Position numbers and translations under genes: made by a program. From an uncultured Arachnia sp. (GTDB taxonomy: Bacteria; Actinomycetota; Actinomycetes; Propionibacteriales; Propionibacteriaceae), in the NCBI GenBank assembly GCA_934636715.1, contig CAKUBE010000001.1:1-64000 (forward strand): a stretch of DNA of 64,000 nucleotides, in the 5' to 3' direction. The notes beneath the pieces are model-generated. The model saw nothing but the letters and a program-made list of their open reading frames with translations. It was not told the DNA's origin and searched no databases. Positions 50,526 to 58,184 of this stretch are shown piece by piece. Positions within the stretch are counted from its first letter, which is position 1, and the number at the start of each line of letters is the position of its first letter.

Positions 50526-50984
50526 TCAGCCTGGTTCGGAGCCGTCGTCGATCAGGTCCGAGCCGTCGTCCTTCGGGCGGACGAACAGGTGATCGACGCC
50601 CAGGCGGCCGCTGCCGTGGGCGAGGAGGAGCAGGCCGAGCGCGGCGAGGATGGCGTTGTACTCCCACCCGCCGTCGTTGGCGTACAGCCCGTTGTCCCAG
50701 CGCACGACGAACACGATCACGCCGTTCATCACCGCCATGCCGAGGCCGATGAGGCGCGTGCCGAGGCCGAACGCGAGCAGGGTGCCGCCGATCAGCTCGA
50801 AGGCGATGGTGACGACGACGATGCCGAACCCGATGGGCAGGCCCGCGCCCTGGACGATGGAGATCTGCGAGTCGATGCCCGCCACCTGCCAGCGGTGCCA
50901 GCCGTGCGCGATCAGCACGAGCCCTGCGACAAGGCGCGCCGCGAGCAGCGCGATGTCCTGGACCACCCGCAGGAATGCCTTCAC
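50526..50984 (-). CDS. DoxX-family membrane protein
   Basis: 152 residues with four transmembrane helices: LLAARLVAGLVLIAHGWHRW, FGIVVVTIAFELIGGTLLAF, LIGLGMAVMNGVIVFVVRWD and YNAILAALGLLLLAHGSGRL, the arrangement of DoxX. An acidic tail ends the protein. The role of such proteins is mostly undefined, although some belong to respiratory or redox complexes. It starts only 2 bases after the ndh stop and so may be cotranscribed with the NADH dehydrogenase, which makes a redox link plausible. Confidence 0.87.
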   Translation of the reverse strand: MKAFLRVVQDIALLAARLVAGLVLIAHGWHRWQVAGIDSQISIVQGAGLPIGFGIVVVTIAFELIGGTLLAFGLGTRLIGLGMAVMNGVIVFVVRWDNGLYANDGGWEYNAILAALGLLLLAHGSGRLGVDHLFVRPKDDGSDLIDDGSEPG

Positions 50985-50986
50985 CT

Positions 50987-52339
50987 CTACCCCCTCGGGA
51001 TGACGTCGTCGCCTTCGATGAGCTGCGCCGACACGTCGGTGCCGAGCTGTTCAAGGGCCAACCTACCGACCATCTGCTGGTTGGTGACCACCAACTGCGA
51101 TCTTCCGTTGGAGACGAACGTCATCGCCCAGCTGAGCAGGGTCGTGACGCGCTGCTTGAATCCCGCGATGTAGAACAGGTGGAGGAACAGCCAGGCGACC
51201 CAGGCGAAGAAGCCCGTCAGGTTCAGCTTGCCCACCTTCGCGACGGCCTTGAACTTCGCGATCGTCGCCATGGAGCCCTTGTCGTGGTACGCGAAGGGCT
51301 GAGGTGCGGCGGTGTTCTCCAGGCGCGACGTGACGACTTTCGCGACGTGACGGGCGCCCTGGATCGCGCCCTGCGCCACGCCCGGCACGCCGGGCACGAA
51401 GGCCATGTCGCCGACCACGAACACCTCCGGGTGCCCGGGCAGCGCGAGGTTCTCGTCGACGACGACGCGGCCGGCGCGGTCCAGCTCGGCCCCGGTCTGG
51501 TCGGCGAGGACCTTGCCCAACTCGCTGCCCTGCACGCCCGCCGCCCAGACCTTGCACGCCGAGGCGATGAACTCCTCCGAGCCGTCCTTGTACTTGAGCG
51601 TCACGCCCTCCTTGTCGAGGCCGGTGACCAGCGCGTTCAGCTTCACCTCGACGCCCAGCTTCTCCAGCGCCTGCTGCGTTGCGGCGCCCAGCTCCGGGCC
51701 GAACGGGGGAAGGACCTGGGGCGCGCCGTCGATCAGGACGACGCGGGCGGTCGCCGGGTCGATGGCGCGGAACTCGTCGCGCAGCGTCCCCGTCGCCAGC
51801 TCGCGGATCTGTCCCGCCATCTCGACCCCGGTCGGCCCCGCGCCGACGACGACGAACGTGAGCCGGCGCCGTCGGCCCTCCTCGTCGGGGGTGAACTCGG
51901 CGACCTCGAACGCCTTCAGGATGCGGGCCCGCAGCTCGAGGGCGTCGTCGATGGACTTCATGCCGGGCGCGAACTTCGCGAAGTGGTCGTTGCCGAAGTA
52001 CGACTGACCGGCGCCCGCGGCCACGATCAGCGTGTCGTAGGGCGTCTCCCGGAACTGGTTGTGGAACTGCCACTTGACGAGGCGATTCTCCACGTCGATG
52101 TCCTTGACCTCGCCCATCAGCACGGCCGCGTTCCTCTGCTTGCGCAGGATCTCGCGGGTGGGCGGCGCGATCTCGCCCTCGGACAGGACGCCGGTTGCAA
52201 CCTGATACAGAAGGGGCTGGAAGAGGTGGTGGGTGGTCTTCGCGATCAGCGTGATCTCCACGTCGGCGTTCCGCAGCGCCTTGGCCGCGAACAACCCGCC
52301 GAAGCCGGACCCGATGATGACGATGCGATGCTTTGCCAT
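50987..52339 (-). CDS. ndh: Type II NADH dehydrogenase
   Basis: Single-subunit NADH:quinone oxidoreductase on the inner face of the membrane. 450 residues with the FAD motif RIVIIGSGFGGLFAAKALRN, THHLFQPLLYQVATGVLSEG, the NADH motif FVVVGAGPTGVEMAGQIREL, and the second FAD-binding segment VFVVGDMAFVPGVPGVAQGA. A C-terminal amphipathic/hydrophobic region (LTGFFAWVAWLFLHLFYIAG) anchors it. The ATG at 52339 follows GGAAG; an ATG at 52366 coincides with the iron-box sequence upstream and is less likely. Confidence 0.94.
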   Translation of the reverse strand: MAKHRIVIIGSGFGGLFAAKALRNADVEITLIAKTTHHLFQPLLYQVATGVLSEGEIAPPTREILRKQRNAAVLMGEVKDIDVENRLVKWQFHNQFRETPYDTLIVAAGAGQSYFGNDHFAKFAPGMKSIDDALELRARILKAFEVAEFTPDEEGRRRRLTFVVVGAGPTGVEMAGQIRELATGTLRDEFRAIDPATARVVLIDGAPQVLPPFGPELGAATQQALEKLGVEVKLNALVTGLDKEGVTLKYKDGSEEFIASACKVWAAGVQGSELGKVLADQTGAELDRAGRVVVDENLALPGHPEVFVVGDMAFVPGVPGVAQGAIQGARHVAKVVTSRLENTAAPQPFAYHDKGSMATIAKFKAVAKVGKLNLTGFFAWVAWLFLHLFYIAGFKQRVTTLLSWAMTFVSNGRSQLVVTNQQMVGRLALEQLGTDVSAQLIEGDDVIPRG

Positions 52340-52365
52340 GCTGTGCTTCCAGTTCTGGTCGGTCA

Positions 52366-52384
52366 TTAGGTGAGGCAACCCTAA
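52366..52384 (-). promoter_or_regulatory. Predicted iron-box (DtxR/IdeR operator) upstream of ndh
   Basis: TTAGGTGAGGCAACCCTAA matches the 19-base iron-box consensus TTAGGTTAGGCTAACCTAA at 16 positions and is itself an interrupted palindrome. It lies 27 bases before the ndh ATG, where a bound DtxR/IdeR repressor would block transcription. It also lies about 60 bases upstream of the divergent mptB gene. Confidence 0.7.
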
Positions 52385-52447
52385 CCTCCGGCGGTCGATT
52401 CGTCGTGTCGCTAGTCTGTCCACGGACGCCGAGGGAGAGGTGCGCGC

Positions 52448-53872
52448 GTGAATGAGCGTCGGCCGTGGTGGTGGGTGGCCGCCGGGCTGGGCGGCATCCT
52501 GCTCGTGCTGTTCGGCCTCAACCTCGACCTCACCGGCCTCTTCGAGCGCCCCGTGTCCTGGTGGGTCGCGCTGCTCACGCTGCCCGGATACGCCGTCCTG
52601 CTGCTCGCCTGGTGGCGCCTCGGCCCGCGCTGGCACCGCCCGCGGCTGACCGCCGCGATCTGGGGGATCCCGCTGCTGTTCGCGCTGCCGATGCACTCCC
52701 GCGACGCCTACGCCTACGCCGCCGCGGGCCGACACGTCGCCCTGGGGGTGGACCCCTACCGCGTGCCGCTCGGCGAGGCGGGCCAGCCGGGCCTGCTCGT
52801 GGGCAGGCACTGGGCCGACACGACGTCGGTCTACCCCTCGCTGCAACTGGACGTCTTCGGGGCGCTCTCGCGGCTCACCGGCGGCGACCTGTTCTGGACG
52901 ACGGTGGCCCTGCGGCTGCCGTCCGTGGCCGCGCTGGCGCTCCTCGCCGTCGTGCTGCCCGCGCTGGCCCGGCGGCTGGGCGTCGACCCGCGGTGGGCTC
53001 TGTGGGCGGGCTGGCTGAATCCCGTGCTGCTCGTCCAGTGGATCGGCGGCGCGCACAACGACGCGCTGATGGTCGCGCTGGCGATGGCGGCGCTGCTCGC
53101 GGCCACCGATGTCGGCTGGCGGGGATGGCGCGGCCTGGTCGCCGGCGGCGTGCTGCTCGGGCTCGCGATGGCGTTCAAGCAGTCCGCGGCGCTGTTCGGG
53201 CTGGGCCTGGTCGCCGTCGCGTGGGCGGCACGCTCGGCGGATCCGGCCGGGACGGAGTCCACCCCCGCCGCGGGCTGGAGCGGCTGGCCGCGCCTCGCCG
53301 CGACGGCGGCCGTCCCCGGCGCGATCACCGTCGCGACCTTCCTCGCCTCCTCGCTCAGCTGGGGCCTCGGCTGGCGCAACCCGACGGCGGGCAGCCCCGC
53401 CGAGGCGGTCAGCCTCGCGCCGCTGTTCTGGGCGGCCGAGGGCCTGCGCCTCGCCGGCATGCCGGGGGACACGGTGAATACCCTTGTCGCCGCCGTTTCG
53501 GCCGCCCTCATCGTCGGCGGAGTGGTCTGGACGTGGGTCCGGCTGGGCCCGCGCGTCCTTTCGACGCGCGCCGCCGCTTCGCGGGATGCGCGGCTTAAGG
53601 AGCAAGGCCATCCGCTCCCGTTCCTGGCCGTCGTGCTGGCTGTTGCCTGCGTCGCCGGCCCCGCGCTCCAGCCCTGGTACGCCACCTGGCTGATCCCCGT
53701 GGTCGCGCTCTGCGGGTTCGGCCCTCGTGGCCGCCGGCTCTGGGCGGCGGGCGTCGCCGCGGTGCTGCTCCTCCCCGCGCTGCAGGACGTGCTACCACCC
53801 CCGCTCGCGCTGGCGGTCGTCCTCCCGCTCGCCCTCGCCCTCCACCGTCCGCGTGCACAAATCTCTGCATAG
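52448..53872 (+). CDS. mptB: MptB-like alpha-1,6-mannosyltransferase
   Basis: A polyprenyl-phosphomannose-dependent GT-C glycosyltransferase that in relatives starts the lipomannan/lipoarabinomannan backbone outside the membrane. 474 residues with about twelve transmembrane helices and the loop PMHSRDAYAYAAAGRHVALG with YRVPLGEAG, GRHWADTTSVYPSLQLD, and AGWLNPVLLVQWIGGAHNDA. Residues about 370-385 (VLSTRAAASRDARLKEQG) are encoded by an in-frame dispersed repeat. The last residues RAQISA and the stop codon are provided by the left arm of a 72-bp palindrome, so the gene's 3' end has been reshaped by repeats. Start GTG 52448. Confidence 0.85.
   Translation: MNERRPWWWVAAGLGGILLVLFGLNLDLTGLFERPVSWWVALLTLPGYAVLLLAWWRLGPRWHRPRLTAAIWGIPLLFALPMHSRDAYAYAAAGRHVALGVDPYRVPLGEAGQPGLLVGRHWADTTSVYPSLQLDVFGALSRLTGGDLFWTTVALRLPSVAALALLAVVLPALARRLGVDPRWALWAGWLNPVLLVQWIGGAHNDALMVALAMAALLAATDVGWRGWRGLVAGGVLLGLAMAFKQSAALFGLGLVAVAWAARSADPAGTESTPAAGWSGWPRLAATAAVPGAITVATFLASSLSWGLGWRNPTAGSPAEAVSLAPLFWAAEGLRLAGMPGDTVNTLVAAVSAALIVGGVVWTWVRLGPRVLSTRAAASRDARLKEQGHPLPFLAVVLAVACVAGPALQPWYATWLIPVVALCGFGPRGRRLWAAGVAAVLLLPALQDVLPPPLALAVVLPLALALHRPRAQISA
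53557..53603. repeat. GGTTGAG-family repeat inside the mptB coding sequence
   Basis: CCTTTCGACGCGCGCC...GCTTAAGGAGC is the reverse orientation of the CTCCTTGAGCC...GTCGAAAGG subtype found at 25617-25665. It is read in frame as a cytoplasmic or periplasmic loop between hydrophobic segments. Confidence 0.75.
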
Positions 53873-53924
53873 GTGGAGGAAGGGCTATATAGGCCTTCGT
53901 CGACGCATACAGAGATTTGTGCAC
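53853..53924. repeat. 72-bp TATATA-core palindromic repeat, copy 4
   Basis: Outer arms GTGCACAAATCTCTGCAT and ATACAGAGATTTGTGCAC. The left inner arm (AGGTGGAGGAAGGGC) and right inner arm (GCCTTCGTCGACGC) differ, and the whole element is nearly the reverse complement of copy 3. It overlaps the last 20 bases of mptB and supplies its stop codon. Confidence 0.9.
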
Positions 53925-54013
53925 GCAGGCGACCGGTCGGTGGCACGGGAGAGGTAGCCGACCCAAGACCGGGGTGGGATGTCCGGGGCCGGAGCGGGCA
54001 ATACTCTCGGATC

Positions 54014-54973
54014 ATGTCGACTGAATCCTGGTCCCGGGGCGAGTGGGCCATCCAGGCGTCGGGTCTCGTCAAGCGCTACGGGGGTCGGCCGGTCCTCCGG
54101 AGCCTCGAGCTCAACGTTCCCCGCGGCGGCGTCCACGGCCTGCTCGGGCCCAACGGCTCCGGCAAGACCACGACCATCCGCATCCTGCTGGGACTGGTCC
54201 GCGCGAACCACGGGCGGGCGCACATCCTGGGGCACGACGTGCCAAGGGACCTGCCCGCCGTCATCGGACAGGTGGGCGCCATCGTCGAGTCGCCGAAGTT
54301 CGCGCCCCGGATGACGGGCCGGCACAACCTCGACGTCCTCGCCGACTCCATCGGCGTCCCGCGGCGCCGCGTCACGGAGGTGCTGCTCGAGGTCGGCCTC
54401 GCCGCCGATGCCGACCGCCGCTTCGTCACCTACTCGCTCGGCATGAAGCAGCGTCTCGCCATCGCCGCGACCCTGCTCAAAAGCCCCGAGGTGCTGATCT
54501 TCGACGAGCCGACCAACGGCCTCGACCCCGTCGGCATCCACGACATCCGCTCCACCATGCGCGCGCTCGCCGACAGCGGCCGGACCGTGCTCGTGTCGTC
54601 GCACATCCTGAGCGAGATCGAGCAGATCGCGGACTCGATGTCGATCATCGCTCAGGGCCGCACCGTCGCCGAGGGCGACATGCAGGGCTTCCTCCGGCGC
54701 GGCGAGCCGCACGTGCGCGTCGGCATCGACCAGTCGACGGCGGCGGCGGACGTGCTCCGCATGGCCGGCTGGCGGGTCGAGCCCGGCGACGGCGGACTCC
54801 GGGTGCTGAGCCGGGGGACGGCGGAGGTCGACGCGGCCGCCGTCGCCCGTGTCCTCGGCCTCGCGGGCCTCTGGCCGCACGAGCTCACCACGGAGCGGCA
54901 GAGCCTCGAGCGCGTGTTCCTCGAGCTGACCGCCGGCGGCGACCTGAACTCGACGCAGGGAAGGGCGAGCTGA
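54014..54973 (+). CDS. ABC transporter ATPase subunit
   Basis: 319 residues. Walker A LLGPNGSGKTTTIRIL, Q-loop region, signature TYSLGMKQRLAIAATLL, Walker B EVLIFDEPTNGLDPVGIHDI and the switch histidine in VLVSSHILSEIEQIAD. This is the BcrA/DrrA-like group that works with a separate permease. The C-terminal 90 residues form a small regulatory domain. Its stop shares one base with the permease start. The ATG at 54014 was chosen because residues upstream would be encoded by the palindromic repeat. Confidence 0.93.
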   Translation: MSTESWSRGEWAIQASGLVKRYGGRPVLRSLELNVPRGGVHGLLGPNGSGKTTTIRILLGLVRANHGRAHILGHDVPRDLPAVIGQVGAIVESPKFAPRMTGRHNLDVLADSIGVPRRRVTEVLLEVGLAADADRRFVTYSLGMKQRLAIAATLLKSPEVLIFDEPTNGLDPVGIHDIRSTMRALADSGRTVLVSSHILSEIEQIADSMSIIAQGRTVAEGDMQGFLRRGEPHVRVGIDQSTAAADVLRMAGWRVEPGDGGLRVLSRGTAEVDAAAVARVLGLAGLWPHELTTERQSLERVFLELTAGGDLNSTQGRAS

Positions 54974-55848
54974 TGCTGGGCAACCTGCTGCGCGGGGAGT
55001 TCTCGCGCCTCCTCTACCGCCGCCGGGCGACTTATAGCCTGGTGCTGATCCTGGCGCTCGGCCTCCTCGCGCCGACGCAGTGGATGCCGTCGTCAGGCCC
55101 CCTGACAGCGCAGGACCACCTGTTGGCGCAGGAGCAGTACCAGCTCTGTCTCGAGTGGGAGGAGATGCCGGGTGAGTGCGTCTACGAGCACTTCCTGCGC
55201 GTCCCGATGGGCTTCCCGGACGTCATCTCGGCGCTCGCGTCGAGCGTGCTGTTCCTCGCGTTCGTCGTGTTCCTGATCGTCGTCACCTACGTCGGGTCGG
55301 ACTTCGCGTCGGGTGCGCTCAGCACGCAGCTGACGTTCACCCCGCGCCGCTGGGCCGTCGTCGTCTCGCGGACGCTCGCCGCGGGCGTGCTGGGCGCCGT
55401 GCTGATGGCGGTGGGTCTGCTGGCCGCCACCGTCGAGTCCGTCGTCTGGTTCATGGCCATGTTCGGCTTCGACGCGGCCACGCCCGCGATCGGCCTGCTG
55501 GGCGTCATCGGCGCCTCGATCGCCTACGGGGCGCTGCTCGGCATCATCGGCGCGCTGCTCGTCTTCCTGCTGAACGGCACCGTGCTCGCGGCGGCGGCCG
55601 GCCTCCTGGCGGTCATCGCCACCGCCTGGGGCGACGCGGTGATGTACGACGGATCGAGCAGCGTGATGTTCTACTTCGGCCCCGTGTGGCAAGGCCTCGC
55701 GCTGGTCGATCCCGAGCTCGTGCGCTACGACAACTACGCCCCGATCCCCGCGACCAGGCTCACCGGCGTGCTCTACCACCTGATCGTCATCGCGATCCTC
55801 GCCGCGCTCGCCGTCCCCCTGTTCGAGCGCCGCGACGTCAAGGGGTGA
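54973..55848 (+). CDS. ABC transporter permease subunit
   Basis: A 291-residue membrane protein with six hydrophobic segments; the first follows a basic N-terminus (LLRGEFSRLLYRRRATYSLV), and a long extracytoplasmic loop with two cysteines (LCLEWEEMPGECVYEHFLR) lies after helix 1. FVVFLIVVTYVGSDFASGAL and LTFTPRRWAVVVSRTLAAGV are typical of ABC-2 type permeases. Together with the preceding ATPase it forms an exporter of unknown substrate. Confidence 0.88.
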   Translation: MLGNLLRGEFSRLLYRRRATYSLVLILALGLLAPTQWMPSSGPLTAQDHLLAQEQYQLCLEWEEMPGECVYEHFLRVPMGFPDVISALASSVLFLAFVVFLIVVTYVGSDFASGALSTQLTFTPRRWAVVVSRTLAAGVLGAVLMAVGLLAATVESVVWFMAMFGFDAATPAIGLLGVIGASIAYGALLGIIGALLVFLLNGTVLAAAAGLLAVIATAWGDAVMYDGSSSVMFYFGPVWQGLALVDPELVRYDNYAPIPATRLTGVLYHLIVIAILAALAVPLFERRDVKG

Positions 55849-55874
55849 CGGGCCCGCCCCGTAGACTCCTTCCC

Positions 55875-57428
55875 ATGCGTTACGTCTCGACCCGATCGAC
55901 CGCGCCCGGCAAGGGGTTCAGCGACATCCTGCTCGAGGGCCTCGCCGCCGACGGTGGGCTGTATCTGCCCGAGGCCTACCCCCAGGCGTCGCGCGAGACG
56001 CTCGACGGATGGCGCGTGCTGCTGGCGGAGGAGGGATACGCCGCGCTCGCGTTCGAGGTGGTGCGGCTGTTCGTCGACGACATCCCCGACGACGACCTCC
56101 GCGGCATCGTCGACCGCGCCTACGCGCCGGAGAAGTTCCTCGACCCCGCGGTGGTTCCGGTGACTCGGCTTGCTGGGTACGAACGGTCTATTGGTTTCGA
56201 CACGCCGGTTCGCTCCGCTCACGCGGCGGCTCAACCAGCGGTCGGGGACCCGGCTCAACCAGCGGAAGTGTGGCTCGCGCACCTCAGCAACGGGCCGTCG
56301 GCGGCGTTCAAGGACATGGCGATGCAGCTGCTCGGCGAGCTGTTCGCGTACGAGCTGGCGCGCCGCGGGGAGACCCTCACCATCGTCGGCGCGACGTCGG
56401 GCGACACGGGGTCGTCCGCGGAGTACGCGCTGCGGGGCAAGCCCGGCGTGCGCGTGTTCATGCTCTCCCCGCGCGGGCGGATGACGCCGTTCCAGCAGGC
56501 GCAGATGTTCTCCATCGACGACCCCGCCATCGTGAACCTCGCCGTCGACGGCGTGTTCGACGACTGCCAGGACCTCGTCAAGGAGCTCAACGCCGACGCC
56601 GCCTTCAAGGCCCGCCACCGCATCGGCGCCGTGAACTCCATCAACTGGGCCCGCCTGATGGCCCAGGTCGTCTACTACTTCGCAGCCTGGCTACGGGTGA
56701 CTGATCGCGGGTTGAGCCGGGCCGCGAGCGAAGCGAGCGCCCGTGTCGAAACCCATGGACCCGTGAGCTTCGCCGTGCCGTCGGGCAACTTCGGCAACAT
56801 CGCCGCCGGGCACATCGCGCGGCAGATGGGCCTGCCGATCCACCGGCTCATCCTCGCCACCAACGAGAACAACGTGCTGGAGGAGTTCTTCCGCACCGGC
56901 GTGTACCGCGTGCGCGGCGCGGCCGAGACGCTGGCCACCAGCTCGCCGTCGATGGACATCTCCAAGGCCTCCAACTTCGAACGCTTCGTCTTCGACCTGC
57001 TCGGCCGCGACGCGGACCGCGTCGCCGAGCTCTTCGGCCGGGACCTTCCCTCCGACGGCGCGTTCGACCTCAGCGCGACGCCCGAGTTCGCCGCTCAGCT
57101 CGACCGGTTCGGGTTCGTCTCCGGCACCTCGACCCACGCGGACCGGCTCGCGGAGATCCGCCGGGTGTACGAGGCCGACGGCGTCGTCATCGACCCGCAC
57201 ACCGCCGACGGCGTCCATGTGGCCGCGTTGAGCGGCGTCGAGGGGGCCGTCGTCGTGCTGGAGACGGCGCTGCCGGTGAAGTTCGCGGAGTCCATCGTGG
57301 AGGCCATCGGCGTCACGCCGCCGCGGCCGGACCGGTTCGTCGGCATCGAGGACCTCCCGCGCCACGTCGTCGACATCCCGAACTCGGCCGACGCGGTGCG
57401 CGCAGCGATCGAGGCCGCGCATGGCTGA
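55875..57428 (+). CDS. thrC: Threonine synthase interrupted in frame by two dispersed repeats
   Basis: PLP enzyme converting O-phosphohomoserine to threonine. 517 residues, somewhat longer than is usual for the long bacterial form. MRYVSTRSTAPGKGFSDILL, the PLP lysine 146 in SNGPSAAFKDMAMQLLGELF, TIVGATSGDTGSSAEYALRG, GAVNSINWARLMAQVVYYFA and FAVPSGNFGNIAAGHIARQM are all intact. Residues about 106-130 (SIGFDTPVRSAHAAAQPA and following) and about 278-294 (GLSRAASEASARVETHG) are translated copies of the GGTTGAG...GTCGAAACC repeat, inserted at points where family members have short loops. The frame is maintained, so the enzyme is probably active. The stop overlaps the next gene by 8 bases. Confidence 0.93.
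   Translation: MRYVSTRSTAPGKGFSDILLEGLAADGGLYLPEAYPQASRETLDGWRVLLAEEGYAALAFEVVRLFVDDIPDDDLRGIVDRAYAPEKFLDPAVVPVTRLAGYERSIGFDTPVRSAHAAAQPAVGDPAQPAEVWLAHLSNGPSAAFKDMAMQLLGELFAYELARRGETLTIVGATSGDTGSSAEYALRGKPGVRVFMLSPRGRMTPFQQAQMFSIDDPAIVNLAVDGVFDDCQDLVKELNADAAFKARHRIGAVNSINWARLMAQVVYYFAAWLRVTDRGLSRAASEASARVETHGPVSFAVPSGNFGNIAAGHIARQMGLPIHRLILATNENNVLEEFFRTGVYRVRGAAETLATSSPSMDISKASNFERFVFDLLGRDADRVAELFGRDLPSDGAFDLSATPEFAAQLDRFGFVSGTSTHADRLAEIRRVYEADGVVIDPHTADGVHVAALSGVEGAVVVLETALPVKFAESIVEAIGVTPPRPDRFVGIEDLPRHVVDIPNSADAVRAAIEAAHG
56190..56265. repeat. Dispersed repeat plus partial duplicate inside thrC, copy 1
   Basis: ATTGGTTTCGACACGCCGG...GCGGCGGCTCAACCAGCGG is the reverse orientation of the unit at 5880-5935, and a second GGCTCAACCAGCGG follows at 56252-56265. 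Both are translated. Confidence 0.9.
56708..56758. repeat. Dispersed repeat inside thrC, copy 2
   Basis: CGGGTTGAGCCGGGCCGCGA, GCGAAGCGAGCGC core, GTGTCGAAACCCATGG. Forward orientation, opposite to copy 1 in the same gene, and in frame. Confidence 0.9.
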
Positions 57429-58167
57429 GCTAGAGGTGACGGGTCCTCGTAGGGCTCAAGAAGACGCGGTGGATGCCCGTAGGGCTGACGAGTACGTGGA
57501 CGCTGGCCTGCGCGTAACCGCGGCCCAGCGCGACCGGGCAGCCGCAGAGCTGCGCGAGGCCGCCGCCGACGAGCGACTGAGCTTCGACGAACTCGACGCG
57601 CGGCTGCCCTTCGTGCTGGCCGCCAAGACCCGCGGCGACCTGATCGCCGTGTTGAAGGACCTCGTGCCCGTCGCGGAGATGGGGGCCGTCGTCGGGGCCG
57701 ATGCGCCGGCCGGTCACGGCCTCGGCTTCGAGTGGGAACACCCGTGGGTGATCCAGACCCGGTGGGACACGGTGCGCCAGATCGGCGACTGGGTGCTTCC
57801 GCCGTTCATGGAACTGGTCTCCGGCGGCGGGACCATCATCCTGAACGCCGTGCATGCCCGCGCCCTCGCGCCGGTCACCGACATCGTCCTGACCGGGAAG
57901 GGCGGCATCCGGATCGTCGTCCCGGAGGGGTGGGGCGTCGACACCGAAGGGGTGAAGGCCGACGGCGGCCAGGTGGCCGGGATGAACTCGGTCGTGCGCA
58001 CCAGGCCCGAGAAGGGGCTTCCCCGGCTGATCCTGCGCGGCAACTTCGCGGGCTCGGTCACCGTCCGTCACCCCGGCTGGTCCGACCGCAGGGCGCTGGC
58101 GAAGTGGGAACGCCTCGGCCGCCCCTCGCCCGCCTTGGCTCTCCCGCCGGGGCCGAGCGCCGTCTGA
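57421..58167 (+). CDS. DUF1707 (SHOCT-like) domain protein
   Basis: 248 residues. Residues about 30-85 form the DUF1707 domain: RVTAAQRDRAAAELREAAAD, ERLSFDELDARLPFVLAAKT and RGDLIAVLKDL. The rest is a beta-rich domain (GGGTIILNAVHARALAPVTD, IRIVVPEGWGVDTEGVKADG), resembling the cell-wall-stress LiaF-like C-terminal unit often attached to DUF1707. No membrane helix. The first 28 residues are poorly conserved in character, and the real start may be a later codon. It overlaps thrC by 8 bases. Confidence 0.8.
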   Translation: MAELEVTGPRRAQEDAVDARRADEYVDAGLRVTAAQRDRAAAELREAAADERLSFDELDARLPFVLAAKTRGDLIAVLKDLVPVAEMGAVVGADAPAGHGLGFEWEHPWVIQTRWDTVRQIGDWVLPPFMELVSGGGTIILNAVHARALAPVTDIVLTGKGGIRIVVPEGWGVDTEGVKADGGQVAGMNSVVRTRPEKGLPRLILRGNFAGSVTVRHPGWSDRRALAKWERLGRPSPALALPPGPSAV

Positions 58168-58184
58168 CCCGGTAGGCTCAGGAC

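Noticed and set aside
50987..53611. Extension of the ndh frame to 874 codons across mptB
   Set aside because: The extra 424 residues are antisense to mptB and compositionally biased; the start with a ribosome site and the FAD motif is at 52339.
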